From positions 674,001-738,000 of the forward strand of contig VWND01000004.1 in the NCBI GenBank assembly GCA_009599575.1: DNA of 64,000 nt, read 5' to 3'. A model generated the notes under the pieces. The model saw only the letters and a program-made list of their open reading frames with translations. It searched no databases and was not told the DNA's origin. Within the stretch, counting starts at the first letter, position 1, and each line of letters begins with the position of its first letter. Below, in pieces: positions 12,600 through 23,820 of this stretch. A program made the position numbers and the translations under genes. Origin of the DNA: Blumeriella jaapii. Its lineage: Eukaryota > Ascomycota > Leotiomycetes > Helotiales > Drepanopezizaceae.

Positions 12600-12692
12600 G
12601 CCGAGAACCCCCCACAAGTTACACTCCATGCAGCCAGCACCAGCACCAGCACCAGCACGCACCGCTTCACTCACACGTTCCCAGGCAGGATC

Positions 12693-14280
12693 CTAGAATC
12701 CCCCCTTCGACGCGAAGTGCGCCCTCATCTCCTCCGCGGTGCCGGGCGGGATGACGAACACGGGATGCAGCGTGCCGATGCGGTCTCCCTCGTCGAAGAC
12801 CTGGCTGTCCTCGATGATGGGCTCCGAGTGCCACTGGAACGCCGCGGAGGGGAAGCTGCGCAGGCCCGATCCGGGGGGCGAGGCGTCGAAGTGCCAGTTG
12901 GTTTGCGCGGAGGTCAGGCCGGCGAGGACGTAGCAGGTGTGATAGGCGTCCGAGGCACTGAGGGGGGGAAAGGTTAGGCGAGGACAGGTGCGCGAGAACG
13001 GGCCCGGATCGGCACTCACTGGCTTGGTTTGTCGCGGAGACCTCCTCTCGTGGTCTGGTCCTGGCAGCAGCACAAGATGTATCTGATGAGGCCCTCTCGG
13101 CTGAACAGCTTGCCGTCAGGCGTGATCGCCGAGAGCGTCGACGCGGGACCCGCGGCCGTGCCGTTCAGACACGCCTCGAGCAGCGGCCAGCACCCGCCGA
13201 CCCAGTGGCTGTAGCACCCATCCACGAGCTTGTTCGTCCGGCCCGAGAAGCCGCTGTCGGGGGCGTATTGCCGCGCGGAGAGCCACGAGATCAACAAGGG
13301 CACGTCGAGGTATCTACACCGCGGGTGAGAAGCTGCCGCGACGCGGACGCGGTAGGTGCGGCTTACGTGGGGATGATGGCCTGAGGATCGCCGAGGATGC
13401 TGAGGCAGGCCAGGGCGCAGAAGGCGTAGGCGCCGTGAGCTTCGACGTCGGGCCGCGCCGACATGCCCCCTTCAAACGTTTGACCTGCCGCCGTCAACAC
13501 GCGCGGGAGCCAGGAGTGCGGGGGGAAAACATACATCGCGAGATCCACTCGGGGAGACGCGTGAAGAGCGTGGCACCCTCCGGTGTCCAGGCAGGCGAGT
13601 CGGGGTGAAGCTCGAGCGGCAGGTCAAGCAGCACGACGATGACGGCGGCGATATAGGCTCCCCTGAGACACCACGTCGATTAACCACACGATGCTTCCTG
13701 GGGGGGATGGCCGGCGACACGGCGACACGTACCGCACATCTTCCTCGCCGCCCACCGACATCTGGAAGCCGCCACTCGGTTGCTTCAGGGAGCTGAGCCA
13801 CTTCCACATGCTCTTCCGATCGATCAGCTCCATGGCGTCCGGGCCGCCGACGATGGCCAGCGACAGCAGGATGGCGTAGGTGGGCGCCAGGTGCGACATC
13901 TGGCCGTGGCCGCCGCCGAAGCCGCCGGCGCCGTTCTGCATGGGGCGCACGGTGCGGACGAGTCGCTGCCGGTACTCGGACACGTCGGCGCCGAGGGTGG
14001 CGAGGCCGTTCAGGGCCCAGTAGAACATCCACGGCCGGCTGGCATCGGCGGCCACGTAGGCGGGCGGCAAGGGGCCGAGCGTCTTGCGGAGAAAGGCGAC
14101 GTGCCGTGAGCGGGCGAGCGGCGGCACGCCATGGGCGTTGTATCGAAGGCCTCGCGGTGGTGCGGACAGGAGGGGGAGCACTTCTTGCACCGTCTCGTCC
14201 TGGTCCTGGGAGCTCTCGGTCACGTGCCGGTCTCGGCACGGCGGGAGCTGGGTGAACAGGGCCGGGACCATGGGGGACAT
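12693..14280 (-). CDS. ram1: protein farnesyltransferase beta subunit
   Basis: Catalytic beta subunit of CaaX farnesyltransferase, which attaches farnesyl to Ras, lamin-like and pheromone-type substrates in the cytosol as a heterodimer with Ram2 (established). Five exons: 14280-13733, 13662-13535, 13484-13367, 13313-13020 and 12957-12693, giving 450 aa. The four introns are GT-AG (70, 50, 53 and 62 bp). Repeated alpha-alpha-barrel motifs are visible: SRPWMFYWALNGL, GGFGGGHGQMSHLAPTYA, LKQPSGGFQMSVGGEEDVR joined to GAYIA, GGMSARPDVEAHGAYAFCAL, and GGFSGRTNKLVDGCYSHWVGG cut short here. The expected zinc ligands are present as Asp and Cys in VDGCYSHW and His in DAYHTCYVLAGL. DVR-GAY and GGEEDVR favour FTase over GGTase-I. 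Start is MSPMVPALF at 14280 or the second Met nine bases later. A GGGGAT/GAGGAT microsatellite (14320-14385) lies immediately upstream. Confidence 0.95.
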
Positions 14281-15663
14281 GATGCGGCGCGCGCGGATGC
14301 TGCTTCGCCGGGGGGCGCCGAGGGTGATGGGGATGGGGATGGCGATGAGGATGAGGATGAGGATGGGGACGGTGACGGTGGTGACGGTGCGCTCCTCTTG
14401 GGGAAGACAATCCTTCGCCTTGGGTGTTTTCTTTGTTTGACGCGGAGGAATGTCATGTCACGTGCGGCTCCTTTGATCCTGTGCCGCACATGACCGTGGG
14501 TGAGAGGGGAGGTGAGGCGAGGGGTGAGTGTGAGGTGAGAGGTCGGAGGGCGGAGGTCGGAGGTCGGAGGTCGGAGGGCGGAGGCCTGAGGCCTGAGGCC
14601 AGAGGCAGACGTCCAAGGTGCAGGGCCAGAACAGAGGTCCAAGGTTCAGGGTCCAGGGTCCAGGGTCCAAGGTCCGAGGTGCAAGGTCCGAGGTGCAAGG
14701 CCCAGGCCCAAGACCGGGCGCGATCGCTTATCGGGCTCGCGTCCTCGCTTAAGAGCTTATCTGAGCCCGGAAGCCCTGAACCCTTGGTCCCCGCCCTCCA
14801 CCGGCCCCGCGCCCGGTCACGAGGGCGGGCCCGCGTGCGAAAGTCCGAAGGCTCGCGAAGTCGAGGGTGTCAAGCAATCGCGGTGCGGACTGTACGGACT
14901 GTGCACACTGTACACACTGTACACTGTACACTGTACACTGTACAGACAATACAGATACTACGCTCCTTCTCCTCCGAGATGTCCAGCACAGCAGGACCGT
15001 CCCTTCTCGACCGCGTCATCCGGCCGTCCAGCCGTTTGTCGTCACACCACATCACGCCCTCTGCCATCAGCCGCGATCGCTCGTGGAGAACACCCCACGA
15101 CGTGTACTGTATGTATGTATGTACTGTGTACGTACTGTACATGGGACAGATACTGTACACTACACATACCTCCTGAACTTCATGACGGCGCTTCCTGCCA
15201 CAGCGGCGGCCGCAGGCAGCCAATGGGAAAGCCGACATCCGCCCCCCGCCGACCCACGCGGGCAGTTGGCAGCCGCCCATCACCCATCACCCATCACCTC
15301 CCGACCCTGTGTCCTGTGTACAGCACGGTACATATGTGCCATCGTACTCCTGGACCGGCGGTAACGTGTACGATGTACAGTACCGTACATACAGTACAGT
15401 CCCTCCGGTACCACCGACCTTGCGCTCCACGAATCCGACGACCTGCTCATGCCATGCGGCCGCGAGCACCATGCCAGCATGCGCCGCGGAGGCCCGTCTC
15501 GTCCATCTCGCTCGCCTCGTCCAATCGCGCGGCCGTGGGCGGGCTCGCGCATGGAGATGGATGGCCATGCACCTCGCGCAGGACGAGCCGGAGTGCTCCC
15601 GTGCCTCCTGTGCGGGGGCCGCGACGCCGCGCCTCGTCGACCACCGAATGAATCGCCAACGGG

Positions 15664-15783
15664 GCGCGAGGGCGAGGGCGAGGGCGAGGGCGAGGGCGAG
15701 GGCGAGGGCGAGGGCGAGGGCGAGGGCGAGGGCGAGGGCGAGGGCGAGGGCGAGGGCGAGGGCGAGGGCGAGGGCGAGGGCGA
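15664..15783. repeat. GGGCGA hexanucleotide array, about 20 copies
   Basis: 120 bp of near-perfect hexamers. All six frames are open through it, producing Arg-Ala, Glu-Gly and Pro-Ser type artefact proteins. Confidence 0.93.
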
Positions 15784-17721
15784 CTCCTCGGAGCGCGCGT
15801 GCGACCACGGCATGCACCGCCGGCGGATGGCGATGCCCTCGATGGCCGGGACGCTGCGGGACTTACGTCCTGTCCTGTTGGTCCAGCACATACTGTGTAC
15901 ACAGACACTCACTCGCGGGACTGGACGGTACTGTACGATGCAAGAGCTCGTTTCGCTTCGCCCCCGAAGCGAGACGTCGAACACCTTCTGCATCGATGGG
16001 CCTGCCGCGGCTGGCGGGAGTATCTATCGGCTGGGTTGGGATCCGGTGGCCGCATCTTCCCATTCGGTGGCAGGTCGGAAACGCTGGACCGGCGGGTGGA
16101 GAAGCCGATCTGCGCCATGAAGTGGGGGTTGCGAGCGCATCCCACCAGTCCTCGGTACTGTACTGTACAGTACATACTGTGTACAGTATGAGTACATACA
16201 GTACATACAGACTGCGGTCGAGTCGTCGACCAGTCCGGGGCCTCGTGCCGCCCCCGGCCCGACGTCGAAGAGTCAAGAGAGACTCTCGCGGCTCCTGCGC
16301 CGTTGCCGCCAAAACAGCGGCTCGATGCCTCGCAGATCGCGTGGGTCGTGCGAGCAGCCCGCCACGGGGACGTGCGCGCCGAGCCTGTGCTCTCGTGCAG
16401 TCCCCGCCGGCGCTCCTGGGGGCGACCTGGAGAAGCGGCCTGCCCGCCCTCGCGCGGGAAGGGAAGACGAGAGTGTCATCGACGGATGCCGCATCAGGAG
16501 CCGAGTCCGACCTCCGAGGCCGACGAGGACTGCGACGGAGGGTGTCGGTGGGTTGCGGTGAGTTGCGGTGGGTTGCGATGGCTTGCGATGGCTTGCGATG
16601 GCTCGCGATGGCTTGCGCGCGTGCCTCTGGATCAGTGAATACCGAGAGGGCGAGAGTTCGTCGTGCGATGCAGGAATTCATTAGTGGGACATCCGGTGCT
16701 GCACCGCTTGACAGCATGGGGTCGGAAGGGGGGGGGGGTGGTTCGGAGAAAGTGGGGTGAGAGTTGGTTGTTGTTGAGGGGAGGGGGAGGGGGGAGGAGG
16801 AGAGGAGGAGGAGGAGGAGTAGGAGTATGTAGCTAGTGTACAGTAGTAGTGTACACTACACTACGACTGTACACTACTACTGTACACTACTACTGTGCAC
16901 TACTACTGTGCACTACTACCGTACCGCACCTACATACTACATTGCCGCACCTCCTACAGTACAGCACCCCTACAGCACCCCTACAGCACCCACCACTACC
17001 TACCTATAGTATGTACTGTACCTCCCTAGCTAGGAATTAGATATTTACAGTCCAGTAGCAAGTCCCTTATCAACAACAGCACATGCCGATTCCACGCCGA
17101 TTCCCACGCTGCGTTCCCACGCCCCGTTCCCACGCCCCGTTCGCATGTACGTTCGCATGTACGTTCGCATATACGTATCTATCTATCTATCTATCTACGC
17201 ATGTACGCATGTACGTACGTATGTATGTATGTATGTATGTAATCGTTCATGCCCATCCCATCCCATCCCATGCCCATCCCATCCCATCCCATCCCATCCC
17301 ATGCCCATCCCATCCCACCCCATCCTCCTTCCTTCCTTCCTCCTCCTCCTTCCTCCCCTCTGCGCCCAACGGCCGTGCTCCATCCATCAGCGATCGTCCC
17401 GAGTACCGAGCACCGAGGACCGAGCAGGGGACGACTGAGGAGGGGACGACTGAGGAGGGGACGATTGAGGAGGTTTCGCTTGCGCCGAGTTGGAGAGTCG
17501 CTTTTTGGGTGGATGGATGGATGGATGGGTGGGTGGATGGGTGGATGGGTGGATGGGTGGATGGCTGGTTGAGGGTGTGTGTGTGTGTGTTTACTTACAG
17601 GGTGCTGAATGTGTAGTGTGTATTTACTCTCCGGTAGGCAGGGAGGTAGTGTTTGTAGTGTAGATAGATGGATGGGTGATCGTCTGCTCTGTGTGCATGT
17701 TTGTATGTATGTGTGTACTGT

Positions 17722-18010
17722 ATGTATAGTGGGTAAGTAAGTAAGTGAGTGGGTAAGTAAGTAAGTAAGTAGGTAAGTGAGTGGGTAAGTAAGTAAGTAG
17801 GTAAGTAAGTAAGTGAATAATTAAGTAAGTGAGTAATTAAGTAAGTGAGTAATTAAGTAGGTAAGTAAGTAAGTAAGTAAGTGAGTATTAAGTAAGTGAG
17901 TAATTAAGTAAGTGAGTAATTAAGTAAGTGAGTAATTAAGTAAGTGAGTATTTAAGTAAGTGAGTAAGTAAGTAAGTATGTAAGTGGGTAAGTAGGTAAG
18001 TAAGTAAATA
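17722..18010. repeat. GTAA/GTGA tetranucleotide array
   Basis: About 290 bp of AAGT tetramers with GTGAGT and AATTAAGT variants forming a loose higher-order pattern. Confidence 0.9.
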
Positions 18011-18681
18011 TGCAGTGCACAACAGAAGTGCACCGTATGTACTGTACCTAAATATAACACGGTACGGTTCTTTGCCCGGAGAGCACGATGGCTCATGGTT
18101 GTAGTGTGCAGTGCAGTAGAGGACGTTTGGTAGTTGTGGATTGTGGGTTGTACGTACAGTATATATTATGTACGTACCTACAGTATATTTATATATGTAC
18201 ATACTGTATGCATCTACGTATATTTGCACAAACACTAAGGTACTGTCTGTTTCCACTTAAACACATCCACACCACTCCAAAGGGCATCCTCATCCTCATC
18301 CACGCCAGCCCAGCCCAGCCCAGCCCAGCCCAGCAGCCGTTTGACGTACGTGCGCCTGCCGTCAGCTGGCCGTGGTGATTGGCCCCTGATGCTGCCGCCG
18401 GCGGTAGTCTGTCTGTCTGTCTGCGGTGCTGTGCGGTGCTGTGCTGTGCTGGATGTGTGTACAGTACTGTGTTGTGTGCGGTAGATCCGATCCAGTAGAG
18501 TGCTGTGCTGTGCGGTAGGGAGAGTCACGCTTTCGTTATCAGGTCTCTCGCTTGTGGCGGAGCCAATAATGGGGAGGGGGGGGGGGAAAGGAGGGGGGGT
18601 TAGGTAATAAGATGGCTGGTGATAATGCCGGAGACTGGACTGGAGTGGACGGGACTGGACTGGACTGGACGGGAATAGCAG

Positions 18682-19005
18682 GGCTAGTGGTATTGCTGAA
18701 GACGGGATTGTAATAACATGGCTAGTGGTAATGCTGAAGACGGGATTGTAATAACATGGCTAGTCATATTGCCATATACCGTATTGTCATAGCAAGGCTA
18801 GTCATAATGCCAAAGACTGTAATAACAGGCTAGTCATAATCCAAAATACTCTAATGTCATAACAAGGCTAGTCATAATCCAAATCCTGTCATGTAATCAC
18901 AAGGCTAGTGCTCATGCCAAGTCCCGTACAGCACGCGAATATAATAACACGGCCAGTGATAACGCCAAATCCGGTCCGGTCATCGCAGGGCCAGCCATCA
19001 TGCCA
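18682..19005. repeat. degenerate 38-bp minisatellite upstream of zinc-cluster gene
   Basis: Units starting GGCTAGT or GGCCAGT begin at 18682, 18720, 18758, 18796, 18828, 18866, 18903, 18951 and 18989. Spacing is mostly 37-38 bp, with one 32 and one 48. Left copies are nearly identical; right copies diverge progressively. Confidence 0.85.
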
Positions 19006-19422
19006 CGGTAGAGTGCTCGCATCACCACGCCCATCATGGTCCGGTACGCTCATCTCATCTCATCCCATCCCATCCCATCCATCCCTTCCCCTCCCTTCCC
19101 ATCCCAGCCATCACGCCAAAGACCGGACTCTCAGAGCCAAAGTATCTGCACCCCCCGCGACTTCGCCTCCCCACCACCGCCGCCCAGCCCCTAATCCCCT
19201 TTGGGCCCCCGGCCGCTGCTCACCGCTTCTTGGTGGCCGCGCCCTTAGCGCGGCTCGCCGTTGGCCGTGTCTTTAAGCTCTCCAGCTCCATCTCCAGCTC
19301 CCCGCGACATCACCACCTCCTCTCACCGTCCTCATCGTGAAAGGTGCCTCGCGCTCAAAGAGCGGTGTCACCAGAACCCGCTTCTTACAATACCATTCAC
19401 CTTCGCCAGCACACCTGCCATC

Positions 19423-21870
19423 ATGACCGCCAACCTCGACTTTGCGCCCGAGTGTCTGCTGGACCTGTACGACCCGCGAGATTCCCGTTATTCCTCCTTG
19501 ACCGCCAGCATGACGGCGCGCCCCAGCTGGCCGCTGCCGCTCGATCTGGCCTCCGGAACCGCCGACGAGGCGCGCGAGACGTCGCCGGCTCACCATGCTC
19601 ATGCTCACGCTCATGCTCATCAACATCAACATCATCAACATCAACATCACCAACATCAACATCATCAACACCAACATCAACATCAACACTACTCCCAGCC
19701 CGAGCATCACAGCGCGACGACGGCCCTCCTGACCGACTGGTCCATGCCCCCGCAACCGCAGCCGCTCTCCCAGTACATCCCCGACAACTCGCTGATGGTC
19801 GGCACGCAGTTCGGTGCCTTCGGGGCCCCCTTCCACGCCTCGCCCCTCGACTACCACCACATCCCCACGACCCAGGCGGCCTTCGACCCGGCCCTGCAGA
19901 TGGAGGCCCCCTTCAATGGGATGGCGCAGACCGTCGAGGCTCACGCGGCCATGTGGGCGAACTGGCACGATCTGGAAAACGCCATGAACTTCGCCGGGGC
20001 CCATGACGGCCTGCCGAGCGCGGGACGCGCGAGCTTGGGCAGCCTGTCGCCGACGGGCACCTATCTCGAGGTCATGTCGATGCCAAGCTCGAGCAGCGAC
20101 AACGGCTGGGCCACGGTCGATCACTTCCCCAACTTCGAAGCCTACCAACAGGCACAGAACGCGGCCATCTTCAACCCGGGCCAAACGTTGCATCTCCGAA
20201 CCCACTCGGACTCCTCGCAGTCGGATGGCACCGGGCACACGATCGAGTCGTTCGGCAGCTTCGAGGACATCTCCTACCCCTACTCGCCCTTCTCGCCCTA
20301 CTCGCCCGCCTCCGACACGCACCTCCACCACGCCGAGCATCGGAACGGCTACCACGGGGAGCCGCATCCCCACGCGCACGAGATCGTCAGCCCGGCCGCC
20401 GTCGTGGCCCCGGTGCCGATCAAGATGTCGCCGTCGAGCCGGACGTCCCCGACCTCGAGCTCGTCCCCGCCGGCCCGGAGAAACTCGGCGCCACGCAAGA
20501 GTCCCACCGCCAAGGCCACGAAGCCCGTCATCCGCCGCACCTCGAACGGGAAGAAGGATACCGAGAAGCGCGTTGGGCGCAGACGAGGCCCCTTGTTGCC
20601 CGAGCAGAGGAAGCAGGCCAGTGAGATCCGCAAGCTGCGAGCCTGCCTGCGATGCAAATTCCTGAAGAAGACGTGTGACAAGGGGGAGCCGTGTGCGGGG
20701 TGCCAACCTTCGCACGCCAGACTCTGGCAGGTCCCCTGCACGCGCATCGACATCAAGGACATCGGCTACTTCATGAAGGACTGGAGAGCCGACTACGACC
20801 GTCACACGGGCCGTGGCGTCTCCGTCTACAACATCAAGGGCTTTGCGCAGAAGGAGGAGCTCATCTGGATCACGCACGGCTACGGCTTCGCCATCCCCAT
20901 CATGGCGCGGGAAGTGTACGTGAGCGACGACAGCTGCTTCACCGTCGACTGGATCGAGACGGAGCACGAGGAGCCGCTGGAGTTCGACACCCGCACCGAA
21001 CGAATGTCCGCCGGCTCCGAGGGCGTCTCCACCGAGGCGCTGTCCGAGTATCTCGACAAGCATCTCGATGGCCCATTCGAGGAGTTCATTGACGATTACT
21101 TTGAGGGCACCCCCTTCATCACCGAGATCATGAAGACGGCCCACCGCTACTACCTCAAGGAGAAGGTCCCTGTGATCCGCAAGGCCCTGAAGCTCGTGCT
21201 GGCCTACAATCTCACCATGCACGTCACCATGGTCGAGCAGCGCGGCGATGAGCACCCCATGGACGGCCTGATCGACGACGAGGAGTCGAAGTACAACGGC
21301 AAGACCATCGCCCCGGTCATGATCAACTTCCAGATCAAGTGCGCCCTTGCCGACATGTGGCGCGAGCTGCAGAAGGAGATCCTGGAGGAGCTCTCCTCCC
21401 TGTACTCCAGCGTCTACAGTGGAGACCGACTCAAGAACTGGCCCACCATTTTCATGCTGGCCTCCATCCTCCTCGCCGTGTGGGAGGAGATGCAGTTCGA
21501 CTGCCACTACCGAGTCCCCGATGCCGCCGCCGTCGACAAATTCTGCAGCGACATGGAGACCACTCCCGTTGGCGTCATTGTCGGCCTCTTCCATGCGATC
21601 TCTCAAAAGCTTCCTTCGTTCACCGAGTGGGATACCAGGCGGCACGGGCAACTCCTCAACAACAACGTGGCTGTCTGTGAAGCCATGACCGAGATGAAGG
21701 ATCATGTCTCTAAGCATGGTACGTTGCTCCTGTCCGTCCACCGTGTCCCGTTGCTAATGTCCATTTCAGAATCCTATCTCAAGACTCGCCTGGAGGCCAC
21801 ATTTGATCGAAGGGACTTCGACTCTTTATCCAACAAGTTCCTCTCGAAGTTGGTCATCCGCGCCAATTGA
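19423..21870 (+). CDS. Zn(II)2Cys6-like transcriptional regulator
   Basis: Two exons, 19423-21718 and 21770-21870, give 798 aa. The intron of 51 bp is GT-AG with a TGCTAATG branch-like site, and its removal joins SKH to ESYLKTRLEA. A basic, Ser/Pro-rich region (about 340-400) precedes a cysteine cluster at about 408-440: CLRCKFLKKTCDKGEPCAGC, then a further Cys in VPCTRIDI. This fits the zinc-cluster DNA-binding family, so nuclear sequence-specific transcription control is inferred; target genes are unknown. The N-terminal half is low complexity: a His/Gln/Ala tract at about 60-95, and Pro/Ser-rich regions typical of activation domains. The C-terminal half (about 450-798) is ordered and lacks the typical fungal_trans signature that I could recognise. 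The start codon at 19423 is the first ATG in frame. Confidence 0.85.
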   Translation: MTANLDFAPECLLDLYDPRDSRYSSLTASMTARPSWPLPLDLASGTADEARETSPAHHAHAHAHAHQHQHHQHQHHQHQHHQHQHQHQHYSQPEHHSATTALLTDWSMPPQPQPLSQYIPDNSLMVGTQFGAFGAPFHASPLDYHHIPTTQAAFDPALQMEAPFNGMAQTVEAHAAMWANWHDLENAMNFAGAHDGLPSAGRASLGSLSPTGTYLEVMSMPSSSSDNGWATVDHFPNFEAYQQAQNAAIFNPGQTLHLRTHSDSSQSDGTGHTIESFGSFEDISYPYSPFSPYSPASDTHLHHAEHRNGYHGEPHPHAHEIVSPAAVVAPVPIKMSPSSRTSPTSSSSPPARRNSAPRKSPTAKATKPVIRRTSNGKKDTEKRVGRRRGPLLPEQRKQASEIRKLRACLRCKFLKKTCDKGEPCAGCQPSHARLWQVPCTRIDIKDIGYFMKDWRADYDRHTGRGVSVYNIKGFAQKEELIWITHGYGFAIPIMAREVYVSDDSCFTVDWIETEHEEPLEFDTRTERMSAGSEGVSTEALSEYLDKHLDGPFEEFIDDYFEGTPFITEIMKTAHRYYLKEKVPVIRKALKLVLAYNLTMHVTMVEQRGDEHPMDGLIDDEESKYNGKTIAPVMINFQIKCALADMWRELQKEILEELSSLYSSVYSGDRLKNWPTIFMLASILLAVWEEMQFDCHYRVPDAAAVDKFCSDMETTPVGVIVGLFHAISQKLPSFTEWDTRRHGQLLNNNVAVCEAMTEMKDHVSKHGTLLLSVHRVPLLMSISESYLKTRLEATFDRRDFDSLSNKFLSKLVIRAN

Positions 21871-22664
21871 CCCGAGTCCCCCCCTTTTTTTTCTCGGCAC
21901 ATACCGTTCTATACCCATTGCGCATTTTCGACTGTACAAAAGCAGCGATGCTACCTTTGGAGGGCCTCAGCAGCCGCTTTTCAATAACGTCTTGACGATT
22001 CTTTCTTTTGTTACACGGACCTCGGGAGGCAGACCATTTTCTATTCGCGCTGCATGGGCGGCGAACAGCACCTTTTACGATTGACGAGTACAGCGATTGT
22101 GGATTAATGACCCGTGATGATGGCTATCTCCCTATCTTGATATCAAGCTTGTACGAAATGATTGTCTATTTTTGGCTTATGATTTTTGGTTTGGAGCTTT
22201 TTTTCACGAGATCAGGATTTTACGTTGATGTTGATGGCAACTTACGGACTTTTGTTTACGGGCATTTGGGAGTGGAGGCTGGTGTGCGTAGAGGACAGGC
22301 CGCCGGGTCCGGCGGGAAGGGATGTCTCGGCGCCATCTGATGTTAGCTAGCTCGCTACACGCATGGTGGACAGACACCTATGGTTAGGTCCATAGAAGCC
22401 GTTTTCTACCTAACATTACTCGTTTCTCCAAACTTCTCTCACGTGAATTGACAAACGAGATCGGCGGCCTACATACTCAGCTAGCTGGCTGAGCTGGCAC
22501 CAAAAGGTAACCTACGTACTGTACACATCTGTACACATGTCCAGTACTGTCTGTCTGTACAGTCTGTACAGTATGTAAGGTACCTAGGTACTGTAGGAAG
22601 TTAGCTTCCCGTCCATAGACCCCCTTCCCCTCCTCCTCTTCTCCTGTTCAAAGCATATACTTTA

Positions 22665-22745
22665 TAATAGTGGGCCGCCTTCCCACAATGATTCTGCGGG
22701 CACTCGAATATCGCAGAATCATTGTGGGAAGGCAGCCCACTATTA
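22665..22745. repeat. inverted repeat, 34-bp arms, 13-nt loop
   Basis: Left arm 22665-22698 and right arm 22712-22745 are reverse complements except for one position (C against T, which would form a G-U pair in one RNA orientation). Arms begin TAATAGTGGG and end GATTCTGCG. No open frame spans it. It could be a miniature transposon relic, a transcribed hairpin or a replication/recombination artefact. Confidence 0.9.
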
Positions 22746-23765
22746 CCGTAAGTGGCTCGCGGGCTGAAGGGTTCAGTGAGTGGGTGAGTGAATGAGTGAA
22801 CACGTACTACGTATTCTTGGTACTCTGTGTGTGGATGTATGTACGGTGTACGGTATACGGTTCATTGTGCATTGTGTATTGTATTGTATTGTACACAGCG
22901 CCGTGGAGGAGGATGAATGGATCGCTGGGCTGATGGGGAATGGGCGTCGTGCTTTCTTGGATCGGACCGCTTCTTCTTCTTCTTCTATCTCCCCGAGTGT
23001 GTTTACGGAGTGCGGAGCTCTCTTTCTTTATGTAGCTAGGTGTGTGTTTGTGTATGTATACGTGCATCTACTGTATGATAGGAATTTGGGGTTCTTGGGT
23101 GGGTGGATCAAAAGGGGGTTTGGGGACGGGAGGGAGGAGAGGGGATGGTAACTTCGCTAGATACAGCACAGATAGGTTTTTGATGCAAAAGATGGATTGT
23201 ACTATGTACATAGGTAAGATAGGCAAAGTCTTCTGCGATAAGCACGAATTCTGGTCGCAGTTAGATGTTCTTTTTTCATCAGGTACTGTAGCAATTGGTT
23301 CGTTTTTTCAACGCGGTACGACAGCTGCCGTTCCCTTTTCTACCTTTCCATTCCGCAACTGTAGGAAATGAGTTGTTCCACAGTAAGATCGGCATTGAAA
23401 CAACATGTGTTTTTCGAGCTGTGAGGGAGGGGAAACGTGCCCGGGAATGGATGCGTACTGTTACAGAAAGTAGCACTGATATTAAACGATGATTAAACAA
23501 ATGATAGTGATAATATTAACGAAAACAAATTAAGTAGAAATGTGTGTTTTTTTGGGGGGGGTGTTTTAAGGCTCCTTCCCGCCTTTTGTAGCTTAGGTTA
23601 TTGTTGGCATTTAGATAATCTGCCTTTTGGGCATACAAAATGAGATATTTTTTTCATCACAATAGTCTTTTATAACACTTGCGGAGTACTTTCAAGGCAA
23701 GGCAAAACTACCTTGTTTGTTTGTCTGTCGATAATAGAATGCTGCTTTTACAGTGCTTTTATTAC

Positions 23766-23820
<55 letters not shown>

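Larger units (their letters stand above)
6940..12692. other. long repeat-rich spacer; no gene recognised
   Basis: About 5.7 kb with no recognisable family. It holds an AGGCATGA octamer run (7689-7759), a 16-bp tandem (7895-7988), many TACTG/CAGTA pentamers (8040-9420, 9730-9830), a 23-A run (10094-10116), CAC triplets (10540-10575), CTACT and TTCTTG runs (10610-10724), an ACACATTT array (10786-10930), a pyrimidine-to-purine switch (11070-11602), TG-rich and ATGT sequence (11640-11800), an ACCTAGAT-type run (12090-12180) and a 46-C run (12554-12599). A relic dispersed repeat lies near 10313-10425. Minus-strand frames at 6536-7732 and 9287-9706 are long, but compositionally driven or unconfirmed. 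Confidence 0.65.
14281..19422. other. repeat-rich spacer; no gene recognised
   Basis: Holds GGTCGGA, GGCCTGA and GGTCCAG-type heptamer runs (14536-14705), ACACTGT repeats (14900-14945), a GGGCGA hexamer array (15664-15783), a 10-bp TGCGATGGCT run (16548-16620), CTACTACTGTACA repeats (16832-16930), CCCAT runs (17251-17330), a 15-bp GGGGACGACTGAGGA run (17424-17473), GGAT runs (17504-17568), a GTAA/GTGA array (17722-18010), a CCCAG run (18300-18332) and a 38-bp minisatellite. Sequence after about 19050 becomes C-rich and probably holds the promoter and 5' UTR of the zinc-cluster gene. The frame of 483 codons at 15309-16760 reads through the hexamer and shows no family resemblance. Confidence 0.7.

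Noticed and set aside
15309..16760. 483-codon plus-strand frame
   Set aside because: Depends on the GGGCGA array, which is open in all frames; flanking text has no conserved pattern.
19273..21741. 822-codon open frame antisense to the zinc-cluster gene
   Set aside because: It is the reverse-strand shadow of GC-rich coding sequence; the plus strand has the zinc cluster, a proper start and a splice site.
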